From a virus, in IMG/VR virus record IMGVR_UViG_3300044802_000046, positions 1 to 64,000 of that record: 64,000 bases of DNA. The stretch is one strand, 5' to 3'. Below, in pieces: positions 1-7,069 of this stretch. Within the stretch, counting starts at the first letter, position 1, and each line of letters starts with the position of its first letter. The translations under genes were made by a program, and so were the position numbers. The notes under the pieces were generated by a model, which was not told the DNA's origin, searched no databases, and saw only the letters and a program-made list of their open reading frames with translations.

Positions 1-301
1 GGGAATGAAGGGACTGCTACGGCTGGGGATGAAGGGACTGCTACGGCTGGGGATTACGGGACTGCTACGGCTGGGTATGAAGGGACTGCTACGGCTGGGG
101 ATGAAGGGACTGCTACGGCTGGGAATGAAGGGACTGCTACGGCTGGGAATGAAGGGACTGCTACGGCTGGGCGTAAAGGGACTGCTACGGCTGGGGATTA
201 CGGGACTGCTACGGCTGGGTATAAAGGAACTGCTACGGCTGGGGATTACGGGACTGCTACGGCTGGGGATGAAGGGACTGCTACGGCTGGGGATGAAGGG
301 G
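1..301 (+). repeat. 24-bp tandem repeat array
   Basis: About 12.5 direct copies of a 24-bp unit built on GGGACTGCTACGGCTGGG plus six variable bases. The core GGACTGCTACGGCTGGG is nearly invariant, and almost all change falls in the two codons between cores. It encodes the octapeptide repeat of the overlapping gene. It is much richer in GC than the flanks. Confidence 0.9.
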
Positions 302-429
302 TATTAATTATTACTTATTACGACGGTAATAATTATAAACGAAAAATAGCTTTAATAGGTGAAAACGGAATAAAGCCAAACATTAAATATAGGCTAAATA
401 GTAGTTTTGAATTCGAAGAAATTATTTAA
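1..429 (+). CDS. GTATA-repeat protein, 3' part (5' end outside window)
   Basis: Reading frame 1 is open from the first base to TAA at 427-429. It encodes about twelve 8-residue repeats of the type GDEGTATA, with GDY, GNE, GYK and GRK variants. A non-repetitive tail of about 43 residues follows, containing GENGIKPNIKYRL. The 24-bp DNA unit keeps all frames open, but only frame 1 continues past the array into a plausible folded tail, so this is the coding frame. I recall similar GTATAG-repeat proteins with this tail type in Bacteroidota and their phages; no function is known to me. The start codon lies upstream of the window. A repeat solenoid or surface-exposed role is possible but speculative. 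Confidence 0.8.
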   Translation, partial: GNEGTATAGDEGTATAGDYGTATAGYEGTATAGDEGTATAGNEGTATAGNEGTATAGRKGTATAGDYGTATAGYKGTATAGDYGTATAGDEGTATAGDEGVLIITYYDGNNYKRKIALIGENGIKPNIKYRLNSSFEFEEII

Positions 430-437
430 AGTAAATA

Positions 438-470
438 CCCGCTAATGATTTATTTCGTTAGCGGGCTTTA
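438..470 (+). terminator. Hairpin terminator after the GTATA-repeat gene
   Basis: Perfect 8-bp inverted repeat CCCGCTAA (438-445) and TTAGCGGG (458-465) with a 12-nt loop, nine bases after the stop codon. It is followed only by a weak T run (CTTTA), so termination efficiency is uncertain. Confidence 0.6.
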
Positions 471-497
471 CCAGTATAAACCAAAACATTTTACATC

Positions 498-701
498 ATG
501 AAATATATGGTAAACACATACGACGAACCGGATTTATTAATACGCTCCTCAATGTCCCCTATTACATGTTTTCCGGTTTACTACAACGTAATAGGCATAT
601 TTAGATACTTAAGATACATTCGCCTATTAACAAGGCAATGCAAGAAGACTGAGAACAATTTTAAAGTACAAACATTCAATTTTAAATATTTTAATCAATA
701 A
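498..701 (+). CDS. Small hypothetical protein (67 aa)
   Basis: Not recognised. A basic 67-residue product with a moderately hydrophobic middle (PVYYNVIGIFRYLRYIRLL). The start is preceded by an A-rich leader, the pattern seen before most genes here. It ends four bases before the next gene, which suggests co-transcription. Composition is not strongly coding-like, so it is less certain than its downstream neighbours. Confidence 0.45.
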   Translation: MKYMVNTYDEPDLLIRSSMSPITCFPVYYNVIGIFRYLRYIRLLTRQCKKTENNFKVQTFNFKYFNQ

Positions 702-705
702 GATT

Positions 706-1098
706 ATGGAAAACGAATACAAAGTAAAAGCAACTAGCTTTTTAAAACAAACTGAAACAACTTTCAAAGCAAAGTTTTTTAAACACGATTATTATTTTAC
801 TGGCGATAAAGATAAAAGGGATATCTACAAAATAACTCTTAGAAATAAAAAAGGGAGTTATACGTTTACTTTTGGGCAATCGACTGTCAATACTGGTAAG
901 CAACCTAGCGCCTATTCAGTATTAGCATGTTTAACTAAATATGACGTAGGTAGTTTTCATGATTTTTGTTCTGAATTTGGCTATGATACTGATAGTATAT
1001 CAGATTTGAAAACATACAAAGCAGTCGTTAAAGAGTATCAAAACTTAAAAAGACTTTTTACCGACGAAGAATTAGAATTAATGTCTGAAATTCAATAG
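706..1098 (+). CDS. Conserved phage hypothetical protein (130 aa)
   Basis: A 130-residue soluble protein with an N-terminal FLKQTETTFKAKFFKHDYYF segment, a central RDIYKITLRNKKGSYTFTFG beta-rich part and a C-terminal helical part (SVLACLTKYDVGSFHDFC and EYQNLKRLFTDEELELMSEI). I recall this architecture from many phage and prophage genomes as a protein of unknown function. No catalytic motif is visible. It sits in the run of small early genes. Strong codon structure and a clean start after AATAAGATT support it. Confidence 0.85.
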   Translation: MENEYKVKATSFLKQTETTFKAKFFKHDYYFTGDKDKRDIYKITLRNKKGSYTFTFGQSTVNTGKQPSAYSVLACLTKYDVGSFHDFCSEFGYDTDSISDLKTYKAVVKEYQNLKRLFTDEELELMSEIQ

Positions 1099-1134
1099 AT
1101 AAAGGAACAATATTGATAGTAAAATACTTAAAGT

Positions 1135-1323
1135 ATGATAATAGTAGAAACTTTTTTAAAATGCGACAGATGCGGTATTAATTATGGAGTTGATAATAGA
1201 TTCCAAAAAGGACCAGTTCAAAGACATTATTCCCGACAAGAGGGGTGGATTAGTAAAGGCAATAAGGATTATTGCCCAGATTGCATAATTATTAAATTTA
1301 AAAATAATGAAAAAGCTATTTAG
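1135..1323 (+). CDS. Small zinc-ribbon-like protein (62 aa)
   Basis: Contains two Cys pairs, CDRC near residue 10 and CPDC near residue 49, the usual spacing for one zinc-binding ribbon. Between them lies a basic stretch (FQKGPVQRHYSRQEGW). Small single-ribbon proteins of this sort are common in phage early regions, where they may bind nucleic acid or partner proteins. The target here is unknown. The last 17 bases overlap the next gene. Confidence 0.7.
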   Translation: MIIVETFLKCDRCGINYGVDNRFQKGPVQRHYSRQEGWISKGNKDYCPDCIIIKFKNNEKAI

Positions 1324-1657
1324 AAGAATCGTAAAGTTTTATTTTGAACTTCGGCAGATAGTATGGGAGGTTAAAAAGGAATTTATTCAATCCCGTAAGA
1401 TTATTCAGGATGATATCTCACATATCAGTGAGGGTAATCTTAGAAGCCGCAACATTTCAATTACATATCGTAAATCAATATTCTTTAAGCCAGATATCGA
1501 ATCAATGTACGATGATTGTTTGTCTAGGCTAAAAAGAAATGATCTTAATCACAGGGATATTACAGAACTTCATCGCAGGGCTATGGATACAACTATTAAG
1601 TTGCTTGAAATAATACCTAATGACGTTTATATGGAAAACTGGTTTAATAAGCAATAG
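1307..1657 (+). CDS. Hypothetical protein (116 aa)
   Basis: Not recognised. A highly basic N-terminus (MKKLFRRIVKFYFELRQ) is followed by a predicted helical body. The start overlaps the preceding gene by 17 bases, and the stop is one base from the next ATG, so the three genes look translationally coupled. No motif or membrane segment is obvious. Confidence 0.65.
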   Translation: MKKLFRRIVKFYFELRQIVWEVKKEFIQSRKIIQDDISHISEGNLRSRNISITYRKSIFFKPDIESMYDDCLSRLKRNDLNHRDITELHRRAMDTTIKLLEIIPNDVYMENWFNKQ

Positions 1658-1658
1658 C

Positions 1659-1892
1659 ATGGTAAGCAAGAAGGCATTGGAAATATACGGATTTAATTCT
1701 ATGGATGAGTTTTTTGATTATATCATTGACTCAAAGATTAACGGGCAAAATACACAATGCGTAACCCTTATAAAGGAAATGAGCGGAAAGCAAATGAAGG
1801 AGTTTTTAAAATATATCTTCATATCGCCGTCAGTATCTTTAAGTAAGGAAGATGCTGAGTTTTTACAGGAAAAGGTATTTGAAAGTTTTTAA
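1659..1892 (+). CDS. Small hypothetical protein (77 aa)
   Basis: Not recognised. The ATG at 1659 is preferred over the in-frame ATG at 1620, because it follows the upstream stop by one base and avoids a 38-base overlap. The product (MVSKKALEIYGFNSMDEFF...) is acidic and helical, with a KEMSGKQMKEFLKY segment typical of small phage helical-bundle proteins. Confidence 0.6.
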   Translation: MVSKKALEIYGFNSMDEFFDYIIDSKINGQNTQCVTLIKEMSGKQMKEFLKYIFISPSVSLSKEDAEFLQEKVFESF

Positions 1893-1929
1893 CATAAAAA
1901 AACGTGTTTTATAAAAAATATTTTAAAAA

Positions 1930-2163
1930 ATGAAAAAGGTTTTTGCAGAGACAGTCCTTCGTATTAAATGTTGTTATTATTCGTGGCGTGATGGTGTAAA
2001 GTTTGAAAAAGGATATAAATATAAAATGATTAGGCATACTGATTTAGACACAATGGAAAAGCATCATAAATTACTTTTAGATTTGGGATGGACTAAGGAA
2101 AGCGATGTTAACGCTGGTTTTACATACGCATGGTGCTGGTATCGTAAACTTAATAACGTTTGA
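1930..2163 (+). CDS. Small hypothetical protein (77 aa)
   Basis: Not recognised. Rich in aromatic residues and Lys (CCYYSWRDGVKFEKGYKYK; YAWCWYRKLNNV). It begins after an A-rich leader (AATATTTTAAAAA) typical of Bacteroidota starts. No domain is apparent. Confidence 0.6.
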   Translation: MKKVFAETVLRIKCCYYSWRDGVKFEKGYKYKMIRHTDLDTMEKHHKLLLDLGWTKESDVNAGFTYAWCWYRKLNNV

Positions 2164-2224
2164 CGGTTGGCGAAGTTGCCGACTTAATAGCAAAAAATTA
2201 TCAAACTGTAAATACTTTAATAAA

Positions 2225-2620
2225 ATGGAAGAAACTTTGAATACCACCGAAAACGGCAATTGCGCTAACCATGTGTTAACAACCGTATTAGTTCCAATAG
2301 CGTCTGTAATAGAAATTTATCCCAACAATAAAGGATGTACAACAGAACGAGTGGACGATGATGAAGCAGAAGATGGCTTTTACTTTAAACAAGTAGAGTA
2401 CATTTTAGAAAAACCAAACTTATTGGTGAACGCAAAAATAGAGTGCGATAATGATTTTAGAATAAACCATTCATATTTGTCTGAACATGGAATTGTATGG
2501 ATAGCTGTTAGTAAAAACACGATAATTAACCAATCAAACATCATGGATAAATTTTTTTTTCCTAAAGAAGTGGTATGTATAGGAAGCCCGTTCGCTTGTG
2601 GAACTGGAATTCCGTCTTAA
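2225..2620 (+). CDS. Hypothetical protein (131 aa)
   Basis: Starts at the ATG at 2225 (MEETLNTTENGNCANHVL). An upstream in-frame ATG at 2105 would overlap the previous gene and add an atypical segment. The product is acidic and beta-rich, with an EDGFYFKQVEYILEKP centre and two C-terminal cysteines (VVCIGSPFACGTGIPS). I do not recognise the family. Confidence 0.6.
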   Translation: MEETLNTTENGNCANHVLTTVLVPIASVIEIYPNNKGCTTERVDDDEAEDGFYFKQVEYILEKPNLLVNAKIECDNDFRINHSYLSEHGIVWIAVSKNTIINQSNIMDKFFFPKEVVCIGSPFACGTGIPS

Positions 2621-2624
2621 TATG

Positions 2625-2664
2625 GTGGCTAATACCTAAATAATCACAGTTTAAAATTTTCAAT
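2625..2664 (+). repeat. Duplicated leader element, copy 1
   Basis: The stretch GCTAATACCTAAATAATCAC followed by AGTTTAAAATTTT, directly upstream of the 2665 gene, recurs in closely related form at 3210-3249 upstream of another small gene. It is probably a shared transcription or translation start region. Confidence 0.55.
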
Positions 2665-2838
2665 ATGAAAAGGAAAAATGGTTACTACTGGGTTAAACCG
2701 GCGAAATTATCTTATAAAGGTAAATGGGTGATTGCAACATTTGAAAACGGAATGTTCTGGGTTCATGGAACAGGTGAAGCATATACGGATGAATCAATGA
2801 CTGAAATAGACGAACGAATGATTGTTCGTAGCGTTTAA
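2665..2838 (+). CDS. Small hypothetical protein (57 aa)
   Basis: ATG at 2665 opens 57 codons (MKRKNGYYWVKPAKLSYKGK...) ending TAA at 2836-2838. The sequence alternates aromatic and charged residues with YYWVK, WVIATFENGMFWV and GTGEAY. This resembles small phage SH3-like beta-barrel proteins in which a KGKWVIATFE-type strand is common. The duplicated leader directly in front supports it as a real gene. Confidence 0.7.
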   Translation: MKRKNGYYWVKPAKLSYKGKWVIATFENGMFWVHGTGEAYTDESMTEIDERMIVRSV

Positions 2839-2976
2839 TAGTATGAACGCTAATGATGGCGGTAAGAATAGGCTGCTTTAAGATTACTCATGTTAAGTAC
2901 AAAACTATATGCGGCTTACTTTTACCGTATGTTAGCAAATCGGGCTTTATTATTAATAACTAAAAAAAATAAAACA

Positions 2977-3203
2977 ATGACAAAATTTTCATCTACACAT
3001 TATTATGTTCAGGCTCAAAAAGAAGGAGGAGCTATTGAAATAGTTTGCCATACTCACGATAAGGAAACAAATGAGTATTATCATAAATTACTCGACCGTA
3101 AAAAGCTAAAGCGTTTGCTGAAGCTGAAAAGAAAATCACTCCTGATGTAAAATTCAGAGTTGTTAAATTAACTGAAACTTACGATGCTGATTCGTGGTTT
3201 TAG
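2977..3203 (+). CDS. Small gene split by a -1 frameshift at an A5 run
   Basis: The ATG at 2977 opens MTKFSSTHYYVQAQKEGGAI... and would end at 3150 with an implausible KLKRLLKLKRKSLLM tail. A shift of -1 at the five-A run 3100-3104 instead gives KAKAFAEAEKKITPDVKF followed by RVVKLTETYDADSWF, ending at TAG 3201-3203. The second version looks like a natural protein end (about 74 aa). The cause may be a sequencing indel in the homopolymer, a true inactivating mutation, or programmed slippage. The heptamer TAAAAAG is not a classic X XXY YYZ site. Function unknown. Confidence 0.55.
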
Positions 3204-3209
3204 CCTGTT

Positions 3210-3249
3210 TGCTAACACTTAAATAATTACATTATAAAATTTTAAACCA
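3210..3249 (+). repeat. Duplicated leader element, copy 2
   Basis: GCTAACACTTAAATAATTAC followed by ATTATAAAATTTT sits directly before the 3250 gene. It matches the 2625-2664 element at most positions, with one extra base of spacing near the start codon. Confidence 0.55.
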
Positions 3250-3522
3250 ATGAGTATAACTAAAGTAGAGTTTATTAAAATTCAAAAAATAAGATACCGT
3301 ACCGTATCTATAAAAAGGTACGAGCCATTCGAAACTTCTACGGTGACTTTATCTAATGATAAGGAGAAGACATCTTCCCGTACTGCGAGCAGTAAATTTG
3401 GGATTTACATTTACTTTGCCATGACTGGCGATAAATCCCGCGTATTCCACTATTACAAATCCGAAGATGAAAGAGATTTGGATATGGAAAAATTGGATCA
3501 ATTATTTAACTTAAATTATTAA
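3250..3522 (+). CDS. Hypothetical protein (90 aa)
   Basis: Not recognised. Beta-rich N-terminal half (KYRTVSIKRY-like pattern, STVTLSNDKEKTSSRTASS) and an acidic C-terminus (DERDLDMEKLDQLFNL). It follows the second copy of the duplicated leader, so it is probably expressed with the 2665 gene. No catalytic or metal-binding motif is visible. Confidence 0.65.
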   Translation: MSITKVEFIKIQKIRYRTVSIKRYEPFETSTVTLSNDKEKTSSRTASSKFGIYIYFAMTGDKSRVFHYYKSEDERDLDMEKLDQLFNLNY

Positions 3523-3526
3523 TCAT

Positions 3527-3610
3527 AATAACGCGGGTATTCTAATTCATTTGGTTCATAACATAAAGTTGTAATGTGAGAGTAAGAGCTTTTTGTTATC
3601 CCGCGTTATT
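3527..3610 (+). other. Long-loop perfect hairpin between small early genes
   Basis: AATAACGCGGG (3527-3537) is exactly complementary to CCCGCGTTATT (3600-3610), an 11-bp GC-rich stem around a loop of about 62 nt. It starts five bases after a stop codon and ends 15 bases before the next ATG. Inside the loop, TAACA and TGTTA can form a further pairing. It could be a terminator, an RNA-processing stem or a structured 5' leader. Confidence 0.5.
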
Positions 3611-3624
3611 TTAAACCAAACAAC

Positions 3625-3738
3625 ATGAAAACTCAGCCAAAAGAAAAACCTCATTGGTACTATAGTTTTTACGCAAAGTATTATGGGGATAAGATAATTA
3701 AAATGTGTGATGAATCAATTAAAAATAATAAGAAATAA
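3625..3738 (+). CDS. Very small hypothetical protein (37 aa)
   Basis: ATG at 3625 preceded by ATTTTAAACCAAACAAC, the recurrent A-rich leader of this region. The product, MKTQPKEKPHWYYSFYAKYY plus a Lys-rich end, has coding-like composition. Size alone limits confidence. No homology recognised. Confidence 0.5.
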   Translation: MKTQPKEKPHWYYSFYAKYYGDKIIKMCDESIKNNKK

Positions 3739-3803
3739 AATCGCCCTGTTTATTCGGATCAGTTTTTCATTGTGCCAAAAAGTTTGTACCGGCGGAGAAG
3801 ATA

Positions 3804-3920
3804 ATGAACTTTTTAGGGTATTATCCAGACGAAGATTGCGATTTCGATCAAATAGACTTCAATCAATTTATATACAATTTCAATAATAACGACAAGTACA
3901 ATTTTTTGGAAATGTATTGA
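3804..3920 (+). CDS. Very small acidic protein (38 aa)
   Basis: ATG at 3804 opens MNFLGYYPDEDCDFDQIDFN and continues Asn/Tyr-rich to TGA at 3918-3920. It is strongly acidic. Small acidic proteins are frequent among phage host-takeover genes, but no function can be assigned. The preceding 65 bases and the following 90 bases show no other feature. Confidence 0.4.
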   Translation: MNFLGYYPDEDCDFDQIDFNQFIYNFNNNDKYNFLEMY

Positions 3921-4010
3921 AATTAATAAATTGCTAATTTCTTGGCATTTTTGGTTAGCCGATCAGAATCGTTTCGGAAAAGACATTATTGACATAAATA
4001 CTATAGAATA

Positions 4011-4520
4011 ATGATAACGCACTCCACTTTTTTAAAAAGTACTATTATAAGCAAACAGGTTCGGATTGATATGCGCATATTCTTCAACCTGTCCGAACAA
4101 GAATTAAACTTCCTCTTAGCATCCATGTTGATTTTTATGGATGAGGATTACAATAACAAAGTGTTTACAGCAAGACTAATCACTGTATCTGCTAAAAATT
4201 ATTTAGGACTAAGCTTACCGTCAAGGTCATTATTAAAAACAATGAAAGATTTGACCGAAAAAGGATACTTTGTATTTGTTGGTAATATTTATGTTCCTAG
4301 CGTTGATATTCGCGATAACTTCCGGATAAGCGCTAAATTCAGTATTGTAAAAGAAAAAATAAATTATTTCATAGCGGTTCACCAGTCTTTCATAGATTTA
4401 GAATCCGGATATTATAATAATATAAAAGAAGTTAAGTTGGGAACTACTTTTTTTAAGAATACTAAGAAAGATGTTGTAAAACATATGCGAGAATTGAAAA
4501 AATTAAAAAGAAAGAAGTAA
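4011..4520 (+). CDS. Putative winged-helix-like DNA-binding protein (169 aa)
   Basis: The central part (VSAKNYLGLSLPSRSLLKTM plus KDLTEKGYFVFVGNIYVPS) has the order helix, helix, strand, strand expected of a winged helix-turn-helix. The C-terminus is extremely basic (KDVVKHMRELKKLKRKK). The layout resembles the 54240-54977 protein, which also pairs a helical segment with a short hairpin, though I see no clear sequence identity. A role in replication initiation or regulation is an inference. The gene ends nine bases before the repeat-rich gene at 4530. Confidence 0.6.
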   Translation: MITHSTFLKSTIISKQVRIDMRIFFNLSEQELNFLLASMLIFMDEDYNNKVFTARLITVSAKNYLGLSLPSRSLLKTMKDLTEKGYFVFVGNIYVPSVDIRDNFRISAKFSIVKEKINYFIAVHQSFIDLESGYYNNIKEVKLGTTFFKNTKKDVVKHMRELKKLKRKK

Positions 4521-4529
4521 ATTTGAATT

Positions 4530-5909
4530 ATGAAAATAGAAAAACTTACACCAGAACAAGAGGCCAAAATACCGATATATTTAAAAAGGTATTTTGACAA
4601 AGTGTATTCTTCTAAGCCTATCATAAAAGAAGATGCAAAAACCAGTATTGAATATATTTATAATAACGCTGGTTATAAAATACCTTTTATATGGTATTGC
4701 GATAGTCCGTTAATGATGCAAATTATTGGTAATTTATTTACTAATAAAGATCTTCGGGCCAATCTTGGGGCCAATCTTGAGGCCAATCTTTGGGACAATC
4801 TTCGGGCCAATCTTGAGGCCAATCTTTGGGACAATCTTCGGGCCAATCTTTGGGCCAATCTTCGGGACAATCTTCGGGACAATCTTCGGGCCAATCTTCG
4901 GGCCAATCTTTGGGCCAATCTTGGGGCCAATCTTGGGGCCAATCTTCGGGACAATCTTCGGGACAATCTTCGGGACAATCTTCGGGCCAATCTTTGGGAC
5001 AATCTTCGGGACAATCTTCGGGCCAATCTTTGGGCCAATCTTGGGGCCAATCTTGGGGCCAATCTTGGGGCCAATCTTGGGGCCAATCTTTGGGACAATC
5101 TTGGGGACAATCTTCGGGCCAATCTTTGGGCCAATCTTTGGGCCAATCTTGGGGCCAATCTTGGGGCCAATCTTCGGGACAATCTTTGGGACAATCTTGG
5201 GGACAATCTTGAATATATATCAACATCGCATTATGGTAATTTGTCCGATTATGGATGGACATGTTTTTACGATTTTATTAATAATGAACTTTTACCTTCC
5301 TATAATTTAGAATTATGGAATAAATGGAAGATATTGATAAATTCAAATGTGTATGATATGATCCAATTAGACGAATTGTGCATAGTTTGTTCAATGCCGA
5401 ATATTGTGAATATTGATATAAATAAAAGAATTCATTCCGAAAATTCATGCTCAGTACATTTTAAAGATGGATATGAAATATACTCATGGCATGGTACTAT
5501 TATTCCGAAATCGTGGATTACAAACAAAGATTTGATAACAAAAGATACGATACTTAACGAACAAAATGCTGAAAAACGCAGAGTATTACAAGAAATATTA
5601 GGCTCTGAAGAGTTTTGTAAAAGACTTGAATGTGAAATAATAGACTCTAAAATAGATGGACAGGGAAACTTGATGTCGCTTTGGAGGTCTAAAGATAAAG
5701 ACATTATATGTAATGAGTTTATTCAGTATTACGATTGCATATGCCCGTCAACCAAAAGAAGATACTTTTTGTGTGTGCCTGAAACGTATAAAAACGTAGA
5801 GGATGCAAAACGATATACTTTCAAGGATAAAAATATCGAAATAAGACATGGAGATTTAGGCTTTTTGAACCTGAAAAAAGAGTTTAATCAACCAATTTTT
5901 GAATCATAA
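4530..5909 (+). CDS. DUF6745-like protein with 38 tetrapeptide repeats (459 aa)
   Basis: The N-terminal 75 residues (LTPEQEAKIPIYLKRYFDKV...) and C-terminal 230 residues follow the DUF6745 pattern: a WHGTIIPKSWI segment, a DTILNEQNAEKRRVLQEILG segment and STKRRYFLCVPETY near the end. In that family a variable repeat separates the two halves. Here the spacer is about 38 units of N-L-x-A/D (x is Arg, Gly, Trp or Glu). Asn and Leu codons are always AAT and CTT, so variation is almost only amino-acid changing. I know no experimentally defined function for this domain. Repeat expansion makes length polymorphism likely. Confidence 0.8.
   Translation: MKIEKLTPEQEAKIPIYLKRYFDKVYSSKPIIKEDAKTSIEYIYNNAGYKIPFIWYCDSPLMMQIIGNLFTNKDLRANLGANLEANLWDNLRANLEANLWDNLRANLWANLRDNLRDNLRANLRANLWANLGANLGANLRDNLRDNLRDNLRANLWDNLRDNLRANLWANLGANLGANLGANLGANLWDNLGDNLRANLWANLWANLGANLGANLRDNLWDNLGDNLEYISTSHYGNLSDYGWTCFYDFINNELLPSYNLELWNKWKILINSNVYDMIQLDELCIVCSMPNIVNIDINKRIHSENSCSVHFKDGYEIYSWHGTIIPKSWITNKDLITKDTILNEQNAEKRRVLQEILGSEEFCKRLECEIIDSKIDGQGNLMSLWRSKDKDIICNEFIQYYDCICPSTKRRYFLCVPETYKNVEDAKRYTFKDKNIEIRHGDLGFLNLKKEFNQPIFES
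4749..5210 (+). repeat. 12-bp tandem repeat array (about 38 units)
   Basis: Uninterrupted units of AATCTT + (C/G/T)GG or GAG + G(C/A)C. Because the period is a multiple of three and the unit contains no stop in any frame, all six frames stay open across it. Only the frame of the 4530 gene carries domain-like flanks. Absence of synonymous variation argues for recent slippage or unequal recombination. Confidence 0.95.
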
Positions 5910-5925
5910 TTTTAAAACAATAAAT

Positions 5926-6228
5926 ATGAAAACAAGAGATTTGTCAAAAAGAGAATCAAGAATTATTACTAGGGGTGAACAGTCGAACCATTCTCACATC
6001 ATAACTGGCGATTGTGAAATTTGGGAAGACAACGACGAAGTATTTGTCAAGGCAGGTAAAAACTGTGCGATCAAACACTTGCTTGAATCAATATTTGTCG
6101 AACAGGGTGTTGAGAAGTGGACAGGCGAACATACTGACATTGCATTAGCCGAAGGTGAAACATACATGTACGTTCAGCAAGTAGAGTATAATCCTTATGA
6201 AAAGGCAATCCGTAACGTTAAAGATTAA
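5926..6228 (+). CDS. Conserved phage hypothetical protein (100 aa)
   Basis: The start at 5926 (MKTRDLSKRESRIITRG) is chosen over 5899, which would overlap the upstream gene. 5926 also follows the recurrent leader TTTTAAAACAATAAAT. The protein has RGEQSNHSHIITGDCE, then EHTDIALAEGETYMYVQQVEY and a final IRNVKD. This GHSH ... EH.I.L..G.Y.V..Q.EY pattern is shared by a small phage and bacterial family of unknown function whose conserved His residues suggest metal binding. It lies 22 bases before the SSB-like gene. Confidence 0.75.
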   Translation: MKTRDLSKRESRIITRGEQSNHSHIITGDCEIWEDNDEVFVKAGKNCAIKHLLESIFVEQGVEKWTGEHTDIALAEGETYMYVQQVEYNPYEKAIRNVKD

Positions 6229-6250
6229 TTAACAATTTAAAACAAATAAA

Positions 6251-7003
6251 ATGCTTGGATCAAACACTGGAACACCAAAAATTTATCTTACTGTTGGTTT
6301 TGGTAAGATAAGACAAAAATCATTTGAGAACAAAACCAAGGTTGATGCAAATACGCCCGGCGCCGTCAAGAGATTAACAAAGGCAGGGGCCGAATCATGG
6401 GCTATGGAGCACGATTTTATCGGCGGAATAATCGAGGGAATATTCTATAAAGAAGATAAAGAGTACGGAAATTCATTCGAAGTTACTTTGTCTGATGGTC
6501 CCGATGTTTATCAACTGTCTTTTTCTGAAGATAGTTTATTCTGGACTGCTTTTATGGAAAGGTTGCCAAATATCGTTTTGGATAGGCCGATTGTAATTCA
6601 CGTCTATGATTTCGAGGATAAGGACAGAAAAAGAAGAGCGGGGCTTAATGTTGAGCAGGATAATAACGCCAATACAACTAAAAAAGAAAAGAAGTCTGGC
6701 GAAGTAGTTTACAATGTAAATTCAGCCTACCGGGAATGGGTTGGAGTAGCCCCAAATGGCTCAATGGTATTTAAAAATGGATTCCCGGATTCTGATGGTG
6801 TTAATTTTAAAGACCCGGAAGACCAAAAGATCTATTTTTTACAAGTTAAGAAGTTCTTGAGAGGTCAATTTAATAAATTGGTTTTTAATAAACCTGTACA
6901 AAGTAATCCGGCATCATCTTCAAATCCTGGGGCGGCTTATGATATTCCGGCGGATAATTTTGTAGGGGCTGAAGGTGACGGATCTGACGACCTTCCATTT
7001 TAA
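6251..7003 (+). CDS. Single-stranded DNA-binding protein-like (250 aa)
   Basis: The C-terminus ends in an acidic stretch and the tip SDDLPF, the hallmark SSB tail that recruits replication and repair proteins. A low-complexity linker (NKPVQSNPASSSNPGAAYDI) precedes it. The body is beta-rich (EVTLSDGPDVYQLSFSEDS; RPIVIHVYDFEDKDRKRRAG), compatible with an OB fold, although it is not a canonical bacterial SSB. The position just before a nuclease, an exonuclease and further on DnaB fits a replication role. Role inferred from tail and context. Start supported by ATTTAAAACAAATAAA upstream. Confidence 0.75.
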   Translation: MLGSNTGTPKIYLTVGFGKIRQKSFENKTKVDANTPGAVKRLTKAGAESWAMEHDFIGGIIEGIFYKEDKEYGNSFEVTLSDGPDVYQLSFSEDSLFWTAFMERLPNIVLDRPIVIHVYDFEDKDRKRRAGLNVEQDNNANTTKKEKKSGEVVYNVNSAYREWVGVAPNGSMVFKNGFPDSDGVNFKDPEDQKIYFLQVKKFLRGQFNKLVFNKPVQSNPASSSNPGAAYDIPADNFVGAEGDGSDDLPF

Positions 7004-7069
7004 TTAACTTATTAATATTAAATTAATTAAATATTAAAAATAAAGAATTTTAATTTAATTTTAAACAAA

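Noticed and set aside
5-307. 100-aa frame of MKGLLRLG repeats
   Set aside because: Shadow of the 24-bp repeat; frame 1 is open to base 429 and has a unique tail.
2890-2976. N-terminal extension of the 2977 gene (MLSTKLYAAYFYRML...)
   Set aside because: In frame, but the 2977 ATG has the local A-rich start context and the extension looks non-coding.
3989-4008. TTGACA followed by TATAGA, a sigma-70-like promoter
   Set aside because: Spacing of only seven bases is not functional, and Bacteroidota use a different consensus.
4749-5210. CRISPR array
   Set aside because: Units are contiguous 12-bp repeats without unique spacers, inside a coding frame. The same applies to the 24-bp array at 1-301.
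4673-5310. Several long frames on both strands over the 12-bp repeats (FGPIFG, WPQDCP, GQSSGQ and RLAQRLS types)
   Set aside because: The repeat has no stop in any frame, so these are inevitable shadows; only the 4530 frame has domain-like sequence on both sides.
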